A DNA stretch of 52,855 nt from Rickettsiales bacterium (GTDB lineage Bacteria > Pseudomonadota > Alphaproteobacteria > Rickettsiales > UBA1997), in contig JAHXBS010000028.1 of assembly GCA_020054685.1 (NCBI GenBank), positions 1 through 52,855 of the forward strand, given 5' to 3'. Positions within the stretch are counted from its first letter, which is position 1. Every line of letters begins with the position of its first letter. Shown here piece by piece: positions 27,847-37,948 of this stretch. A model generated the notes under the pieces. The model made no database searches and was not told the DNA's origin. It was given only the letters and a program-made list of their open reading frames with translations. The position numbers and the translations under genes were made by a program.

Positions 27847-30420
27847 ATGAATTTAGATAAATATACTGAAAAAACACAAGCTATTATACAATCATCTCAA
27901 ACATTAGCACTAGCTAATAATCATCAGAAATTAAGTGCGCAACATTTACTAGAGGCGATGCTATATGATAGTGATGGATATATAGCAAATTTAATTCAAA
28001 TTGCTCAAGGAAATGTAGAGCTTATTAGGAGTCAGTCAAAAAAAGACATTGATAAAATAATTAAGGTTGAGGGATCAAATAATTCAATTTCATTATCAAA
28101 TGAGATGGCAAGAATATTGTTACTAGTTGAAAAGATTTGCGAAAAAAATAATGATCAATTTATTACAACTGAAAGATTGCTACAAGCAATATTGGAAGAT
28201 AATAACAATGAATCTGCCAAGGCTTTAAAATTATGCGGTATAACCAGCAAATCACTAGAAGATGCTATTAACAAAATAAGATCAGGCAAGAATGCAGATT
28301 CAAAAATAAGTGAATCTAATTATCAATCACTAGAAAAATATGCCTTAGATTTAACTAAAAAGGCAGCTGAAGGCAAGATAGATCCGGTAATTGGTCGTGA
28401 TGAAGAAATTAGAAGAGCCATGCAGGTTTTATCAAGAAGAACAAAAAATAATCCTGTATTAATTGGTCAACCTGGTGTAGGTAAAACAGCTATAGTAGAA
28501 GGGCTGGCTCAAAGAATTGTTAATAAGGATGTTCCACAAAGCTTAATTAATAAAAAATTAATGTCACTTGATTTAGGAGCTTTAATTGCAGGTGCTAAAT
28601 ATCGTGGTGAATTTGAAGAAAGGCTAAAATCTGTCTTAAATGAAATAGAAAATAATAGTGATGTAATTTTATTTATTGATGAATTGCATCTATTGATTGG
28701 TGCTGGAAAATCTGATGGCGCAATGGATGCTTCAAATTTATTAAAACCATCACTGGCAAGGGGAACCTTGCATTGTATAGGCGCAACAACATTAGATGAA
28801 TATCGAAAATATATTGAAAAAGATGCTGCTTTGGCAAGAAGATTTCAATCTGTATATACTAGCGAGCCATCAATTGAAGGTACAATATCTATTTTACGTG
28901 GAATAAAAGAAAAATATGAGGTGCATCATGGTATAAAAATTAAAGATTCTGCAATTATTGCAGCAGCAAATTTATCTGACAGATATATCACTGATCGTTT
29001 TTTGCCTGATAAAGCAATTGACTTAATTGATGAGGCGGCAAGCGCTTTAAAAGTTGAAATTGACTCAAAGCCAAAAGAGCTAGATGAAATTGATCGCAAA
29101 ATTATGCAATATAAAATAGAAGTTCAAGCACTCAATAAAGAAGATGATCAATCTTCAAAAACAAGATTACAAAAAATAAACTCAGAATTAAATATTCTTG
29201 AAAAACAATCTGCCGAGATGACATCGGCCTGGGAGGCAGAAAGGATGAAGCAAATCAGAGTCAATGAATTAAAATCTAAAATTGAAGATTGTAAATTTGA
29301 ACTTGAAAGAGCTGAAAGAGATGGCGATCTTGAAAAAGCAGGAGAGATCAGATATGGCGATATTCCTCAATTTAAAAAAGAGTTAGAATCTCTAGAATCA
29401 ATGACAGCTAGTAAAATGATCAAGGAATCGGTTGATGAAGATGATATTGCTTCAATTATAGCTAAATCTACAGCAATTCCTGTAGATAAAATTCTATCAA
29501 CTAAGAAAGATAAATTACTTAATATAGAAAAATTACTTAAAAAAAGAGTTATTGGTCAAGATCAGGCATTAATAGCAATTGCTAACGCAGTTAGAAGGTC
29601 GCGCTCTGGATTACAAGATCCTAATAGACCAATAGGATCTTTTTTATTTTTAGGACCTACCGGAGTTGGTAAAACGGAGTTAAGTAAAGCATTGGCAGAA
29701 TTTATTTTTGATGATGATGCGGCATTACTTAGAGTTGATATGAGCGAATATATGGAAAAGCATTCTGTTGCTAGGTTAATCGGCGCACCACCTGGATATG
29801 TTGGTTATGAGCAGGGTGGTATTTTGACTGAAACAGTAAGAAGAAGGCCATATCAAGTAATATTATTTGATGAAGTAGAAAAAGCTCATAGCGATATATT
29901 TAATATTTTATTGCAAGTACTTGATGATGGAAGATTAACTGATTCACTGGGAAATATTGTTAATTTTACTAATACAATCATTATTTTAACGTCAAATTTA
30001 GGATCTAGTGCAAAAACTACTGAGCTTGCAAATGATGATGTTAAAATGGAAAAAAATCGGATAATGCAGCAAGTTAAAAGTCACTTCAGACCAGAATTTC
30101 TAAATAGATTAGATGAAATGATAATATTTAATAAATTATCAAGCGATTTAATGGTTGATATAGTTAATGTTCAGCTATTAAGACTTATTAAAAGGCTAAA
30201 AAATAAAAATATATCTTTAGAACTTGACGATAGTGCAAAAAAATATTTGGCAATAAAAGGCTATGATCCTAATTATGGAGCAAGACCTCTTAAAAGAGTT
30301 ATTCAAAGAGATATAGAAAATATATTAGCTCAAAAAATTCTTAAAAATGAAATTAAAGATAACTCAAAGATTAAAATAAAAGCCAAAAATAATAAATTAC
30401 AATTTGATATTATTTTATGA
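27847..30420 (+). CDS. clpB: ATP-dependent disaggregase chaperone ClpB
   Basis: ClpB threads aggregated proteins through its central pore together with DnaK. The 857-residue protein has the N-terminal repeat domain (1-145) and AAA+ domain 1 with Walker A GQPGVGKTA and Walker B ILFIDELHLL. The coiled-coil middle domain lies at about 400-520 (heptads such as AWEAERMKQIRVNELKSK). AAA+ domain 2 has GPTGVGKTEL, the pore loop GAPPGYVGYEQGG and ILFDEVEKAH. The absence of a ClpP-binding IGF loop supports ClpB over ClpA. The stop TGA overlaps the ATG of ubiG. Regulation by sigma-32 is usual, but no clear promoter was found. Confidence 0.98.
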   Translation: MNLDKYTEKTQAIIQSSQTLALANNHQKLSAQHLLEAMLYDSDGYIANLIQIAQGNVELIRSQSKKDIDKIIKVEGSNNSISLSNEMARILLLVEKICEKNNDQFITTERLLQAILEDNNNESAKALKLCGITSKSLEDAINKIRSGKNADSKISESNYQSLEKYALDLTKKAAEGKIDPVIGRDEEIRRAMQVLSRRTKNNPVLIGQPGVGKTAIVEGLAQRIVNKDVPQSLINKKLMSLDLGALIAGAKYRGEFEERLKSVLNEIENNSDVILFIDELHLLIGAGKSDGAMDASNLLKPSLARGTLHCIGATTLDEYRKYIEKDAALARRFQSVYTSEPSIEGTISILRGIKEKYEVHHGIKIKDSAIIAAANLSDRYITDRFLPDKAIDLIDEAASALKVEIDSKPKELDEIDRKIMQYKIEVQALNKEDDQSSKTRLQKINSELNILEKQSAEMTSAWEAERMKQIRVNELKSKIEDCKFELERAERDGDLEKAGEIRYGDIPQFKKELESLESMTASKMIKESVDEDDIASIIAKSTAIPVDKILSTKKDKLLNIEKLLKKRVIGQDQALIAIANAVRRSRSGLQDPNRPIGSFLFLGPTGVGKTELSKALAEFIFDDDAALLRVDMSEYMEKHSVARLIGAPPGYVGYEQGGILTETVRRRPYQVILFDEVEKAHSDIFNILLQVLDDGRLTDSLGNIVNFTNTIIILTSNLGSSAKTTELANDDVKMEKNRIMQQVKSHFRPEFLNRLDEMIIFNKLSSDLMVDIVNVQLLRLIKRLKNKNISLELDDSAKKYLAIKGYDPNYGARPLKRVIQRDIENILAQKILKNEIKDNSKIKIKAKNNKLQFDIIL

Positions 30421-31163
30421 TAAAAAATACTAAAAATAACAGTGAAATAGAAAAATTTTCAAAAATTGCTAAAGAATGGTGGGATCCTGCTGGAAAATTT
30501 AAGCCACTACACAAATTTAACCCATGTCGTATTGATTATATTAGGAAAAAAATTATAAATCACTTTGCTATAATCAGTGATAATGTAAAATATCTTAATA
30601 ATTTAAATATAATAGATATTGGCTGCGGAGGAGGTTTGGTATCTGAACCAATGGCAAAATTAGGAGCAAGTGTCACAGCAATTGATGCTAGTGAAAAAAA
30701 TATTAAAATTGCTCAAGCTCATGCGCAAGAATCAAATTTAAAAATAGAATATAAAGCTTCTGCAATTGAAGAATTGCCTAAAAAATATCATAATAAATTT
30801 GATGTTGTTTTAGCGTTAGAGATTATTGAGCATGTTGATGATGTTAGTTTATTTGTATCTGAATTAAAGAAGCTGGTCAAAAAAGACGGAATTATATTTA
30901 TTGCAACAATAAATAGAACCATTAAGTCCTTATTAACAGCTAAGATTGGTGCTGAATATATTCTAAGATGGCTGCCAATTGGTACTCATGATTTTAAAAA
31001 ATTTCTAAAACCATATGAAATCATCTCTATGATTGAGGATGAAAGAGTTAATTTCAATGAAATATCTGGCTTTGAATATAATTTATTAAAAGATGAGTGG
31101 CGCAATTCAAATAATAATGATGTAAATTATATATTAAGCTTTGTTGCTAAAGATAGGTCTTAA
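30417..31163 (+). CDS. ubiG: Ubiquinone biosynthesis O-methyltransferase UbiG
   Basis: UbiG performs both O-methylations of the ubiquinone ring. The 248 residues begin with the UbiG signature (IEKFSKIAKEWWDPAGKFKP LHKFNP, split here for length). Then come SAM motif I IDIGCGGGLVSEPMAKLG, the acidic VTAIDASEKN, LALEIIEHVDDVSLF, and the NRTIKS / PIGTHDFKKFLKP region that is specific for UbiG and its eukaryotic Coq3 homologue. It fits with an aerobic respiratory chain fed by the SdhCDAB complex nearby. ATGA overlap with clpB. Confidence 0.94.
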   Translation: MIKNTKNNSEIEKFSKIAKEWWDPAGKFKPLHKFNPCRIDYIRKKIINHFAIISDNVKYLNNLNIIDIGCGGGLVSEPMAKLGASVTAIDASEKNIKIAQAHAQESNLKIEYKASAIEELPKKYHNKFDVVLALEIIEHVDDVSLFVSELKKLVKKDGIIFIATINRTIKSLLTAKIGAEYILRWLPIGTHDFKKFLKPYEIISMIEDERVNFNEISGFEYNLLKDEWRNSNNNDVNYILSFVAKDRS

Positions 31164-31283
31164 TTTGTATTATTTCTGCATAGTAAAATAAGTCTTAAAT
31201 TTTTAAGTAATTTTTAAATTAATAGTTATCAAAAAATCATATATAGTAATTTAATCCTTTTTAGTAAAAATAATTATCTATAT

Positions 31284-32404
31284 ATGAATAAAGAATTCTT
31301 AAAATTTTTAGAAGAAAATAAAGAGCAAATATCATTAGATGAATTTATCCAATCTATTGAACCAACAGAAAAATTATGTGAATCTATATATTTTTCTCAA
31401 AATATAATGAGATTAAATCACTATATTTATTGCTGAATTTCTAATCAAGAGCTTCAGAATTATTTTTATCTAATGTGTTATAATTCTTTTATTAGTAAAG
31501 ATTATAAAAGTTTATCAAGAGTTTTTAATGTGGTCATTACTAATGACGGTCAAGATTTTCTTCATCAAAATTTAATGAGAAGGTTATATGATATATATCA
31601 TGAAGATAATGAACTTATCGATTTTATTTGCAATTTAGATATTCAATTAAGGCAAGATAAAATAATAAGAGAATGTATTTTGGATGCAGATAATAATAAT
31701 CCTCCAAAAGAATTGGAAGATAAATTTATAGAAAAGTATCTAGATATTGAAAATTTTGATGCTCTAAATAAATATTTCTCAAGAGTTGAACAAAGTAATA
31801 TTGATATTGTAAAAAAAATACTAAATTCTGGACATAAAAACGCTTTTACTTATGTCAAAGATTATAGAAATTTTCATGGTATTATCAGCGATATTTATGA
31901 AGGATTAGATGATATTGAGAATGAGGGTGTAAAAATTAAAGTTATGAAATGTTTTGTGGAAAAGGTGATAAATAATTATAAAGAGTTGCATAAATTGCAT
32001 AGAGATTTGCAATTAATGGTTGAAAATAAATGTGTATTTGACTTGAAAATGAAAAAAAAGTACAAAATTTAACAAAAGAAATAAGTGATTCAAATAAAGT
32101 AAATTTAACATTGTTAGAAAAAAACAATGAATTATTGCAGGAGAAAGAGAAATCTAATGAAAAATATGATAACCTCTGTGTTTTATATAAAAGATCAATA
32201 AAATCGTTGAAAAAATCTGAATCAGAATTACAAAAGGCTAAAGAAGATTTGAGAGAGTCTAGCGATAAGATGAGGGCGGTTCTGGAGCTTGGATTAGCAA
32301 TGGGTGGAGCTATTAACGAACCTAAAGATAATAGTAAATATGAAAATCCTCCATTACGTGTTATTTTTGAAGCAAAGGAAGGTTCGGCAGCTGGTAATGA
32401 TTAA
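31284..32404 (+). pseudogene. Broken gene of unknown function with coiled-coil C-terminus
   Basis: Three pieces join into one protein if two lesions are repaired. ATG 31284 opens 50 codons (MNKEFLKFLEENKEQISLDE ...) and stops at TGA 31434-31436. The same frame continues at once (ISNQELQNYFYLMCYNSF...) for about 200 more codons to 32072. Near 32040 the coding signal moves to the +2 frame, where LENEKKVQNLTKE leads into a charged coiled coil (about 32045-32290) and a tail ending GSAAGND at 32404. Adding one base gives 374 codons in total. I do not recognise the family; the first two thirds look helical, resembling a repeat or interaction protein. A decayed lineage-specific gene is the simplest view. 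If read as separate genes, the frames are 31473-32072 and 32111-32404 (TTG start). Confidence 0.6.
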
Positions 32405-32468
32405 AGAGAAAAGGAAAAAAAGTGCTAGTAAATGATAAATTTAATATTTTAAAAAAGATAAATATTAA

Positions 32469-33737
32469 TTAATATATTGGAAATTTTTGGCATAATTTAT
32501 TGACATTTTCTAATATTTCTTGTTCTAATTTTGCGTTATTGTCAGTGCCATTTTTAACAAAACCCTCCAATGTATCGGTTATCATATTACCAATAATTTT
32601 GAATTCTTCTTCCTTAAAACCTCTTGTTGTGCCAGCTGGTGTGCCAAATCTAAGGCCAGATGTGACAAAAGGACTTCTTGGGTCATTTGGTATAGCATTT
32701 TTATTGCATGTTAAGCCAGCTCTTTCAAGTGCTTTTTCTGCATCTTTGCCCGTAATATCTTTAAGAGGAGTTAAATCAGCAACCATAAGGTGGCAATCAG
32801 TGCCATTAGTGGTTATATTAATGCCACGAGAAATCAAGGTATCAGATAATGTTTTGGCATTATTGACAACTTGTTTGATATAGATTTTAAATTCATCACT
32901 AAGTGCTTCTTTAAAAGCGACTGCTTTTGCAGCGATAACATGCATTAATGGCCCGCCTTGAAGGCCAGGAAATAATGCTGAGTTAATTTTCTTTGATAAT
33001 TCTTCATTATTGGTAAGTATTATTCCACCTCTTGGTCCTCTTAGAGTTTTATGAGTTGTTGAAGTTACAATGTGAGCATGAGGAACTGGCGAAGGGTAGC
33101 AGCCGCCAGCAACAAGTCCTGCAATATGAGCCATATCTACTAATAAATATGCATTAACTTCATCGGCAATTTCTCGAAACAACTTCCAATCAACAATTCT
33201 TGGATAAGATGAAATACCGGCAATAATTAATTTTGGTCGATGTTTTTTTGCTAAATCTCTGACTTGATCATAGTCAATTAGGCCATTATCTGTTCTTATG
33301 CCATATTGGACTGAATTAAGCCACATGCCAGATAATGTTCTAGCAGCGCCATGGGTTAAATGGCCACCAGCTGCTAAACTCATACCTAGAATTGTGTCGT
33401 TTGGCTGTAATAGCGACAAATAAACTGCAAGATTAGCATTTGCTCCTGAATGTGGTTGAACATTAGCATATTTGCAGTTAAAAAGTTGGCATATTCTGCT
33501 AATTGCAAGATTTTCAAATTCATCATAGTAATGACAGCCACCATAATATCTTTTTGCAGGATAGCCTTCAGCATATTTATTGGTAAAAATTGATCCTTGT
33601 GCTTCTAATACTGCCTTACTAACGATATTTTCAGAGGCTATTAATTCAATTTCGTTTTTTTGTCTATTGGTTTCTTTTTGTAAAAGATTAGCTAATTCAG
33701 TATCTTGTTGTGATATATTATTGGTAAAAAAAGTCAT
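32469..33737 (-). CDS. glyA: Serine hydroxymethyltransferase
   Basis: GlyA interconverts serine and glycine, loading tetrahydrofolate with a one-carbon unit. The 422-residue protein from ATG 33737 ([12 protein letters not shown]) includes [67 protein letters not shown], the PLP lysine in [14 protein letters not shown], and the C-terminal TPAGTTRGF. The frame is open 18 codons further upstream, but that extension has no family counterpart and overlaps the leader of the S49 gene's end. It connects to the folate genes folK and folC. Confidence 0.97.
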   Translation of the reverse strand: MTFFTNNISQQDTELANLLQKETNRQKNEIELIASENIVSKAVLEAQGSIFTNKYAEGYPAKRYYGGCHYYDEFENLAISRICQLFNCKYANVQPHSGANANLAVYLSLLQPNDTILGMSLAAGGHLTHGAARTLSGMWLNSVQYGIRTDNGLIDYDQVRDLAKKHRPKLIIAGISSYPRIVDWKLFREIADEVNAYLLVDMAHIAGLVAGGCYPSPVPHAHIVTSTTHKTLRGPRGGIILTNNEELSKKINSALFPGLQGGPLMHVIAAKAVAFKEALSDEFKIYIKQVVNNAKTLSDTLISRGINITTNGTDCHLMVADLTPLKDITGKDAEKALERAGLTCNKNAIPNDPRSPFVTSGLRFGTPAGTTRGFKEEEFKIIGNMITDTLEGFVKNGTDNNAKLEQEILENVNKLCQKFPIY

Positions 33738-33753
33738 TTTATATTTAAAGTAA

Positions 33754-34593
33754 TTATAAGCCAAATTTGTTAAAAGATATTCTTTCTTCAATTTTATTGA
33801 TTAGATTAGTTGCAAAATCAGTTTTTTCACTAAAAAGGCTTTTGATAAAAGATTTTTTATGGCTAATAGTGGTAATTTTAACATCTGGGCCAAATTTTTC
33901 TTCTAATTTTGTTCTAAAATCGCATATATCATCAATTAGACCGATCTCTTTAGCAGATTTGCCAGACCAAAAAGCTCCTGAAAATATTTTATCTTCTCCT
34001 AATTCTTCTATGGATTTGTGCAATTTTTGTTTTCTGGTGGTTTTTACTATATCTTTAAAAGACTCGAATATATCTTTTTGCGCATCTTTTAATATATCGA
34101 TATTTTCCTTAACTTCAGGCAAAAAAGGGTCTAAAATTGCCTTATTTTTACCTTGAGTATAAACTCTGCGGTCTATTCCAGCCTTTTTTATCAGTTCAAC
34201 AAAGCCAAAGCTAGAAAAAATTACACCTATACTTCCTATTATGGATGAATTATGAGCATATATTTCGTCGCCACTTAATAATAACCAATAGCCACCAGAT
34301 GCAGCAACATCATGAGCAAAGCTATATACTGGCTTTTTATGTTTTTTTGCAAGATTTCTTATTGCGTTATAAATAAGTTCAGATTGAACAGGTGAACCGC
34401 CAGGTGAATTAATTATAATTGCAACAGCTTTAATATTGTCTGTTTTAAATGCTTTTTCTAATAATGGATAACAACTATCATAATTAATAGCAGATGATAA
34501 TTTTGAATCCTTGCCAATAACTCCAGATAATGTTACACAAGCAACTTTCGGAGCTTTTTTAAGTTTCTTGACTAGTGATTTTATTTTAAGCAT
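33754..34593 (-). CDS. S49 family signal peptide peptidase-like serine protease (SppA/SohB)
   Basis: S49 enzymes degrade cleaved signal peptides and membrane peptides with a Ser/Lys dyad. The 279 residues contain [11 protein letters not shown] at the start, [18 protein letters not shown], and the nucleophile Ser about 99 in [29 protein letters not shown] is the conserved loop, and Lys 149 or 151 in [11 protein letters not shown] is the likely general base, about 50 residues after the Ser as in bacterial SppA. It is a single-domain form. Unlike many SppA proteins it has no clear N-terminal membrane helix from this ATG (the start is basic and amphipathic), so it may be peripheral. Located between leuC (3 bases) and glyA (16 bases). 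Confidence 0.88.
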   Translation of the reverse strand: MLKIKSLVKKLKKAPKVACVTLSGVIGKDSKLSSAINYDSCYPLLEKAFKTDNIKAVAIIINSPGGSPVQSELIYNAIRNLAKKHKKPVYSFAHDVAASGGYWLLLSGDEIYAHNSSIIGSIGVIFSSFGFVELIKKAGIDRRVYTQGKNKAILDPFLPEVKENIDILKDAQKDIFESFKDIVKTTRKQKLHKSIEELGEDKIFSGAFWSGKSAKEIGLIDDICDFRTKLEEKFGPDVKITTISHKKSFIKSLFSEKTDFATNLINKIEERISFNKFGL

Positions 34594-34596
34594 ATT

Positions 34597-36014
34597 TTAA
34601 AAATTTCTAATGTCGCATAAATGACCAGTAATAGCTGCTGCAACTGCCATTTCAGGGCTCATAAGGTGAGTTCTACCGCCTCGACCTTGTCTTCCTTCAA
34701 AATTGCGGTTAGATGTTGAAGCACATCTTTCGCCGTCATTTAGTTTGTCTGCATTCATTGCTAAGCACATTGAGCATCCAGGTTGTCTCCACTCAAAGCC
34801 GGCTTGCATAAATATTTTATCTAGCCCTTCTTCTTCAGCTTGCTGTTTTACAAGTCCAGATCCAGGGACTATCATAGCTAATTTTATATTATTTGCAACT
34901 TTTTTACCCTTGGCAATTTTAGCAGCATTTCTAAGATCTTCAATTCGACCATTTGTACATGATCCAATAAATACTTTGTCTATTTTTATATCTTCTAAAT
35001 TAGTTCCTGATCTTAGGCCCATATATTTTAATGATCTAATTACGGCATCTTGCTTTGATTTATCATTAAAATCGCTAGGAAATGGGACTTTAGAAGTAAT
35101 AGGTAGAGTATCTTCGGGACTTGTACCCCATGTTACTTGAGGAGTAATATCACTGGCATTGATATTAACAACTTTGTCATATTTGGCGTTAGGGTCTGAT
35201 TTTAGAGTTTGCCAAAATTTTACTGCTTTTTCAAATAATTCATTTTTAGGTGAAAAAGGGCGATCTTTAACATAATTATACGTTGTTTGATCTGGTGCAA
35301 TTAATCCAGCTCTTGCACCTGCTTCAATAGACATATTGCAAATAGTCATTCTTTCTTCCATTGAAAGTTTCCTTATGGTTGAGCCAGCATATTCAATTAC
35401 ATGTCCAGTAGCGCCAGCTGTGCCAATTTTTGCGATAATAGCTAGAATAATGTCCTTTGCACTAACGTGATTACCAAGATTTCCTTCTATATTGACTAAT
35501 AAATTTTTTGCCTTTTTTGAATTAATGTTTGAGTTGCAAGAACATGCTCAACCTCAGATGTACCAATGCCAAATGCTAGCGCACCAAAAGCACCATGTGT
35601 TGATGTGTGGCTATCGCCACAAACTATAGTCATGCCAGGCTGTGTAAAGCCTTGCTCAGGACCAACAATGTGAACAATGCCTTGATATTTGCTATCAAGG
35701 TCAAAATATTTAATACCAAATTCCTTACAGTTATTTTCTAGAGTCTCAACTTGTATTTTTGATGTTTTGTCTTTGATTCCAAGTGTATTATTACCTCTAT
35801 CTTCATTGGTAGTTGGAACATTATGATCAGCAACAGCTAATTGAGCATTAATATTTCTTGGCTTTCTATTGTTAATTCTAAGTGCCTCAAAAGCTTGAGG
35901 AGAAGTTACCTCATGGAGTAATTGTCTATCTATATATATTAATGAAGAGTTGTCGCTATCTTCAATAAGGTGAAGATCCCATATTTTATCGTAGAGTGTT
36001 TTTGGATTATTCAT
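34597..36014 (-). pseudogene. leuC: 3-isopropylmalate dehydratase large subunit, frameshifted at an A-tract
   Basis: LeuC isomerises isopropylmalate in leucine synthesis using a 4Fe-4S cluster. The first half reads from ATG 36014 ([15 protein letters not shown]) through [20 protein letters not shown] and [20 protein letters not shown] to [13 protein letters not shown], then stops at 35496. In another frame the protein resumes without loss (KNLLVNIEG, then [32 protein letters not shown]) and carries the cluster ligands [13 protein letters not shown] and GCSMCLAMN to the normal end. The break falls on a run of six A on the coding strand (35513-35518); seven would restore a 472-residue protein of normal length. 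So one base decides. It may be a true mutation, transcriptional slippage or a sequencing error. Listed as interrupted, not as dead. leuD and leuB are not nearby. Confidence 0.85.
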
Positions 36015-36087
36015 AATAAGATAAAAAAATTTTGATAATAATATTATCAAACTTATTTATTTTATTTTCAAGTTATATAATAAAAAA

Positions 36088-36112
36088 CCCTACTATCTAT
36101 TGGATAGTAGGG
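36088..36112 (-). terminator. Rho-independent terminator after the prepilin-LamG gene
   Basis: A perfect 10-base-pair stem (CCCTACTATC / GATAGTAGGG) with a 5-base loop at 36088-36112. It is followed on the minus strand by six U (A run at 36082-36087). It lies 34 bases beyond the prepilin-LamG stop and 73 bases before the leuC start, so it isolates that gene from leuC. Confidence 0.85.
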
Positions 36113-36145
36113 TATAATTTTTAACTATAATTATAATGTCTATAA

Positions 36146-37060
36146 TTAGTTATTAATAGGAACATTATATTTTTGTTTAAAATACTGATTTACTTCAGCA
36201 ACTTCATTGGTACTTAATTCCTTATTAAAAACAATTACTTCTGAAATTTGACCTTTAAAGCCAGGGGTGGAAGTAGCGCTACCATTAGCAGCAACATTTA
36301 TTACACCTTGTTTTATGCTAGATAAGACAGGAGTTGTAGTTGCAACATCAGTAGAAGTATTTGAGTTATTGAATATTTTAATATTATTAGTATTATTGTT
36401 GTTAACTACAATAATAAAAATATTAGTTCTTAATGCATCATAAACATTTGAAGCTTTTAGATTAGCAGCTTGATGAGATATTGTAAAAGCTGTGTTACTT
36501 GTCAAATCCATTGAAAAATGATTTGCATCAGTTCCAATAAATAATGGGGTTCCAGTTGCTGTTTCAAGATGATATGTTTTAAAAGCTAATGCAATAGTAT
36601 ATGTATCATCATTATCAGTGATAGGAGATTTTGAAGCATTATCTAATGTAAAATAATTAGCGCCATCAAATTCGATTGTTGGTAAACCGCTAAAACCACT
36701 TCTGATTAATTGTGGTTTATCTTCATCGGTTACAGAAGCTCCAGTTGCAATTGATGCTAATTCAATTGTAGTTGCAGGTGTTCCTGCTTTATTATCTCTC
36801 CAAAAATGAACATTATCATTAAAGTCAATTTGATTTTTATTTGCATCTCTAATATTAGGTAATGTTGTTGTATCTAGCCATAGAGAGACACTTTGCATTG
36901 AATTTATTAGTGATGATGATGTGACTGACTGGGCTGTTTTTAGTTGCATATCGCTATATAGATCTTTACCTTTGGTTATTGCAGCTAAGAGTATACCAAC
37001 TACTAGTATTACAATTGATAGCTCAACCAATGAAAATGCTTTGGAAAATTTATTTTTCAT
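36146..37060 (-). CDS. Prepilin-like protein with a LamG/concanavalin-like domain
   Basis: The N-terminus is a type IV pilin leader: short basic MKNKFSKA, then FSLVELSIVILVVGILLAAI with Phe+1 and Glu+5. The residue before the cleavage site is Ala rather than the usual Gly, which may slow processing by prepilin peptidase. After the N-terminal helix there is a beta-rich domain of about 220 residues (about 75-295) with the LamG_3/concanavalin pattern: FWRDNKAGTP, IEFDGANYFTLDNAS, TIALAFKT, and the closing FKGQISEVIVFNKELSTNEV then INQYFKQKY-like helix. Such a domain usually binds glycans or protein surfaces, so a pilus-borne adhesin is a reasonable guess. It is monocistronic: own terminator downstream and yebC divergent upstream. 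It agrees with pilT elsewhere in the window. Confidence 0.8.
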   Translation of the reverse strand: MKNKFSKAFSLVELSIVILVVGILLAAITKGKDLYSDMQLKTAQSVTSSSLINSMQSVSLWLDTTTLPNIRDANKNQIDFNDNVHFWRDNKAGTPATTIELASIATGASVTDEDKPQLIRSGFSGLPTIEFDGANYFTLDNASKSPITDNDDTYTIALAFKTYHLETATGTPLFIGTDANHFSMDLTSNTAFTISHQAANLKASNVYDALRTNIFIIVVNNNNTNNIKIFNNSNTSTDVATTTPVLSSIKQGVINVAANGSATSTPGFKGQISEVIVFNKELSTNEVAEVNQYFKQKYNVPINN

Positions 37061-37222
37061 ATTTATAAAAATGAGATGAATATTATAAAAAAATAATTAA
37101 ATTTAGTTTGTAATTGATAAATTCTTATATTTTTTAAAAATTTATTTCTATATAAATTTAGTGTTTCTTTACCTTCAATACTTATATAAACATATTATAA
37201 AAATTATTATTATTGTACCATT

Positions 37223-37945
37223 ATGGCTGGACATTCGCAATTTGCTAATATTAAACATAGAAAAAATGCTCAAGATTCCAAAAGAGCTAAATTATTTACT
37301 AAACTCCTTCGTGAAATTACAGTTGCCACAAAAACTGGTCAAGCTGATCCAGAATTTAATCCTAGATTAAGAAGCGCCATTATTGAGGCAAAATCTAATA
37401 ATTTACCAAAGGATCGAATTGATGCAGCTATTAAAAAAGTTGTTAGTGGTGCAGATTCTTCAAATTATGTCAATATCAGATATGAGGGTTATTCATCTTC
37501 AGGTATTGCTGTAATTGTTGAAGCTTTGACAGATAATAAGAATCGAACTGCTGGCGAGGTAAGGAGTATCTTTTCAAAATATGGGGGCTCTATGGGTGAG
37601 ACTGGATCGGTTAATTTTCTTTTTTCACATTGTGGTTTAATATTTTTTGATCAATCTATTACCAGTTATGATGCTTTATTTGAATTTGCTATTGAATGTA
37701 ATGCAATTGATGTTACAAATTACGATAATTGCTATTATGTATTCAGTGCAGTTGATGATTTTTCTTCTCTTAGAGATAAATTAATTCTAGAATATGGCGA
37801 TCCCTTAATCTCAAAGCTAATTTTGAGGCCAAAAGATCCTGTAAGATTAAATGATGATGATAAAATTAATAATTTGTTAAATTTAGTTGATTCTTTACAA
37901 GATCTAGATGATGTTACTAATATTTATACTAATTTTGAAGAATAA
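37223..37945 (+). CDS. yebC: YebC/PmpR family regulatory protein (TACO1-like)
   Basis: The 240-residue protein starts MAGHSQFANIKHRKNAQDSK, the family signature, and continues with RLRSAIIEAKSNNLPKDRI, YEGYSSSGIAVIVEALTDN, NRTAGEVRSIFSKYGGSMG and GSVNFLF. YebC proteins act as transcription regulators and as factors relieving ribosome stalling. In alphaproteobacteria yebC usually sits by ruvC/ruvA; here it precedes purL with 3 bases between. The conserved second position W of AGHSKW is replaced by F (HSQF), a small deviation. Confidence 0.95.
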   Translation: MAGHSQFANIKHRKNAQDSKRAKLFTKLLREITVATKTGQADPEFNPRLRSAIIEAKSNNLPKDRIDAAIKKVVSGADSSNYVNIRYEGYSSSGIAVIVEALTDNKNRTAGEVRSIFSKYGGSMGETGSVNFLFSHCGLIFFDQSITSYDALFEFAIECNAIDVTNYDNCYYVFSAVDDFSSLRDKLILEYGDPLISKLILRPKDPVRLNDDDKINNLLNLVDSLQDLDDVTNIYTNFEE

Positions 37946-37948
37946 TTT

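Noticed and set aside
31434-31436. TGA read as tryptophan (genetic code 4) to rescue the broken gene
   Set aside because: TGA clearly ends clpB, purC, virB11 and trpB in this window, and conserved tryptophans are encoded by TGG, so the standard bacterial code applies.
34703-35140. 145-codon plus-strand frame inside leuC
   Set aside because: It is antisense to strongly conserved LeuC sequence and has no family features; a composition shadow.
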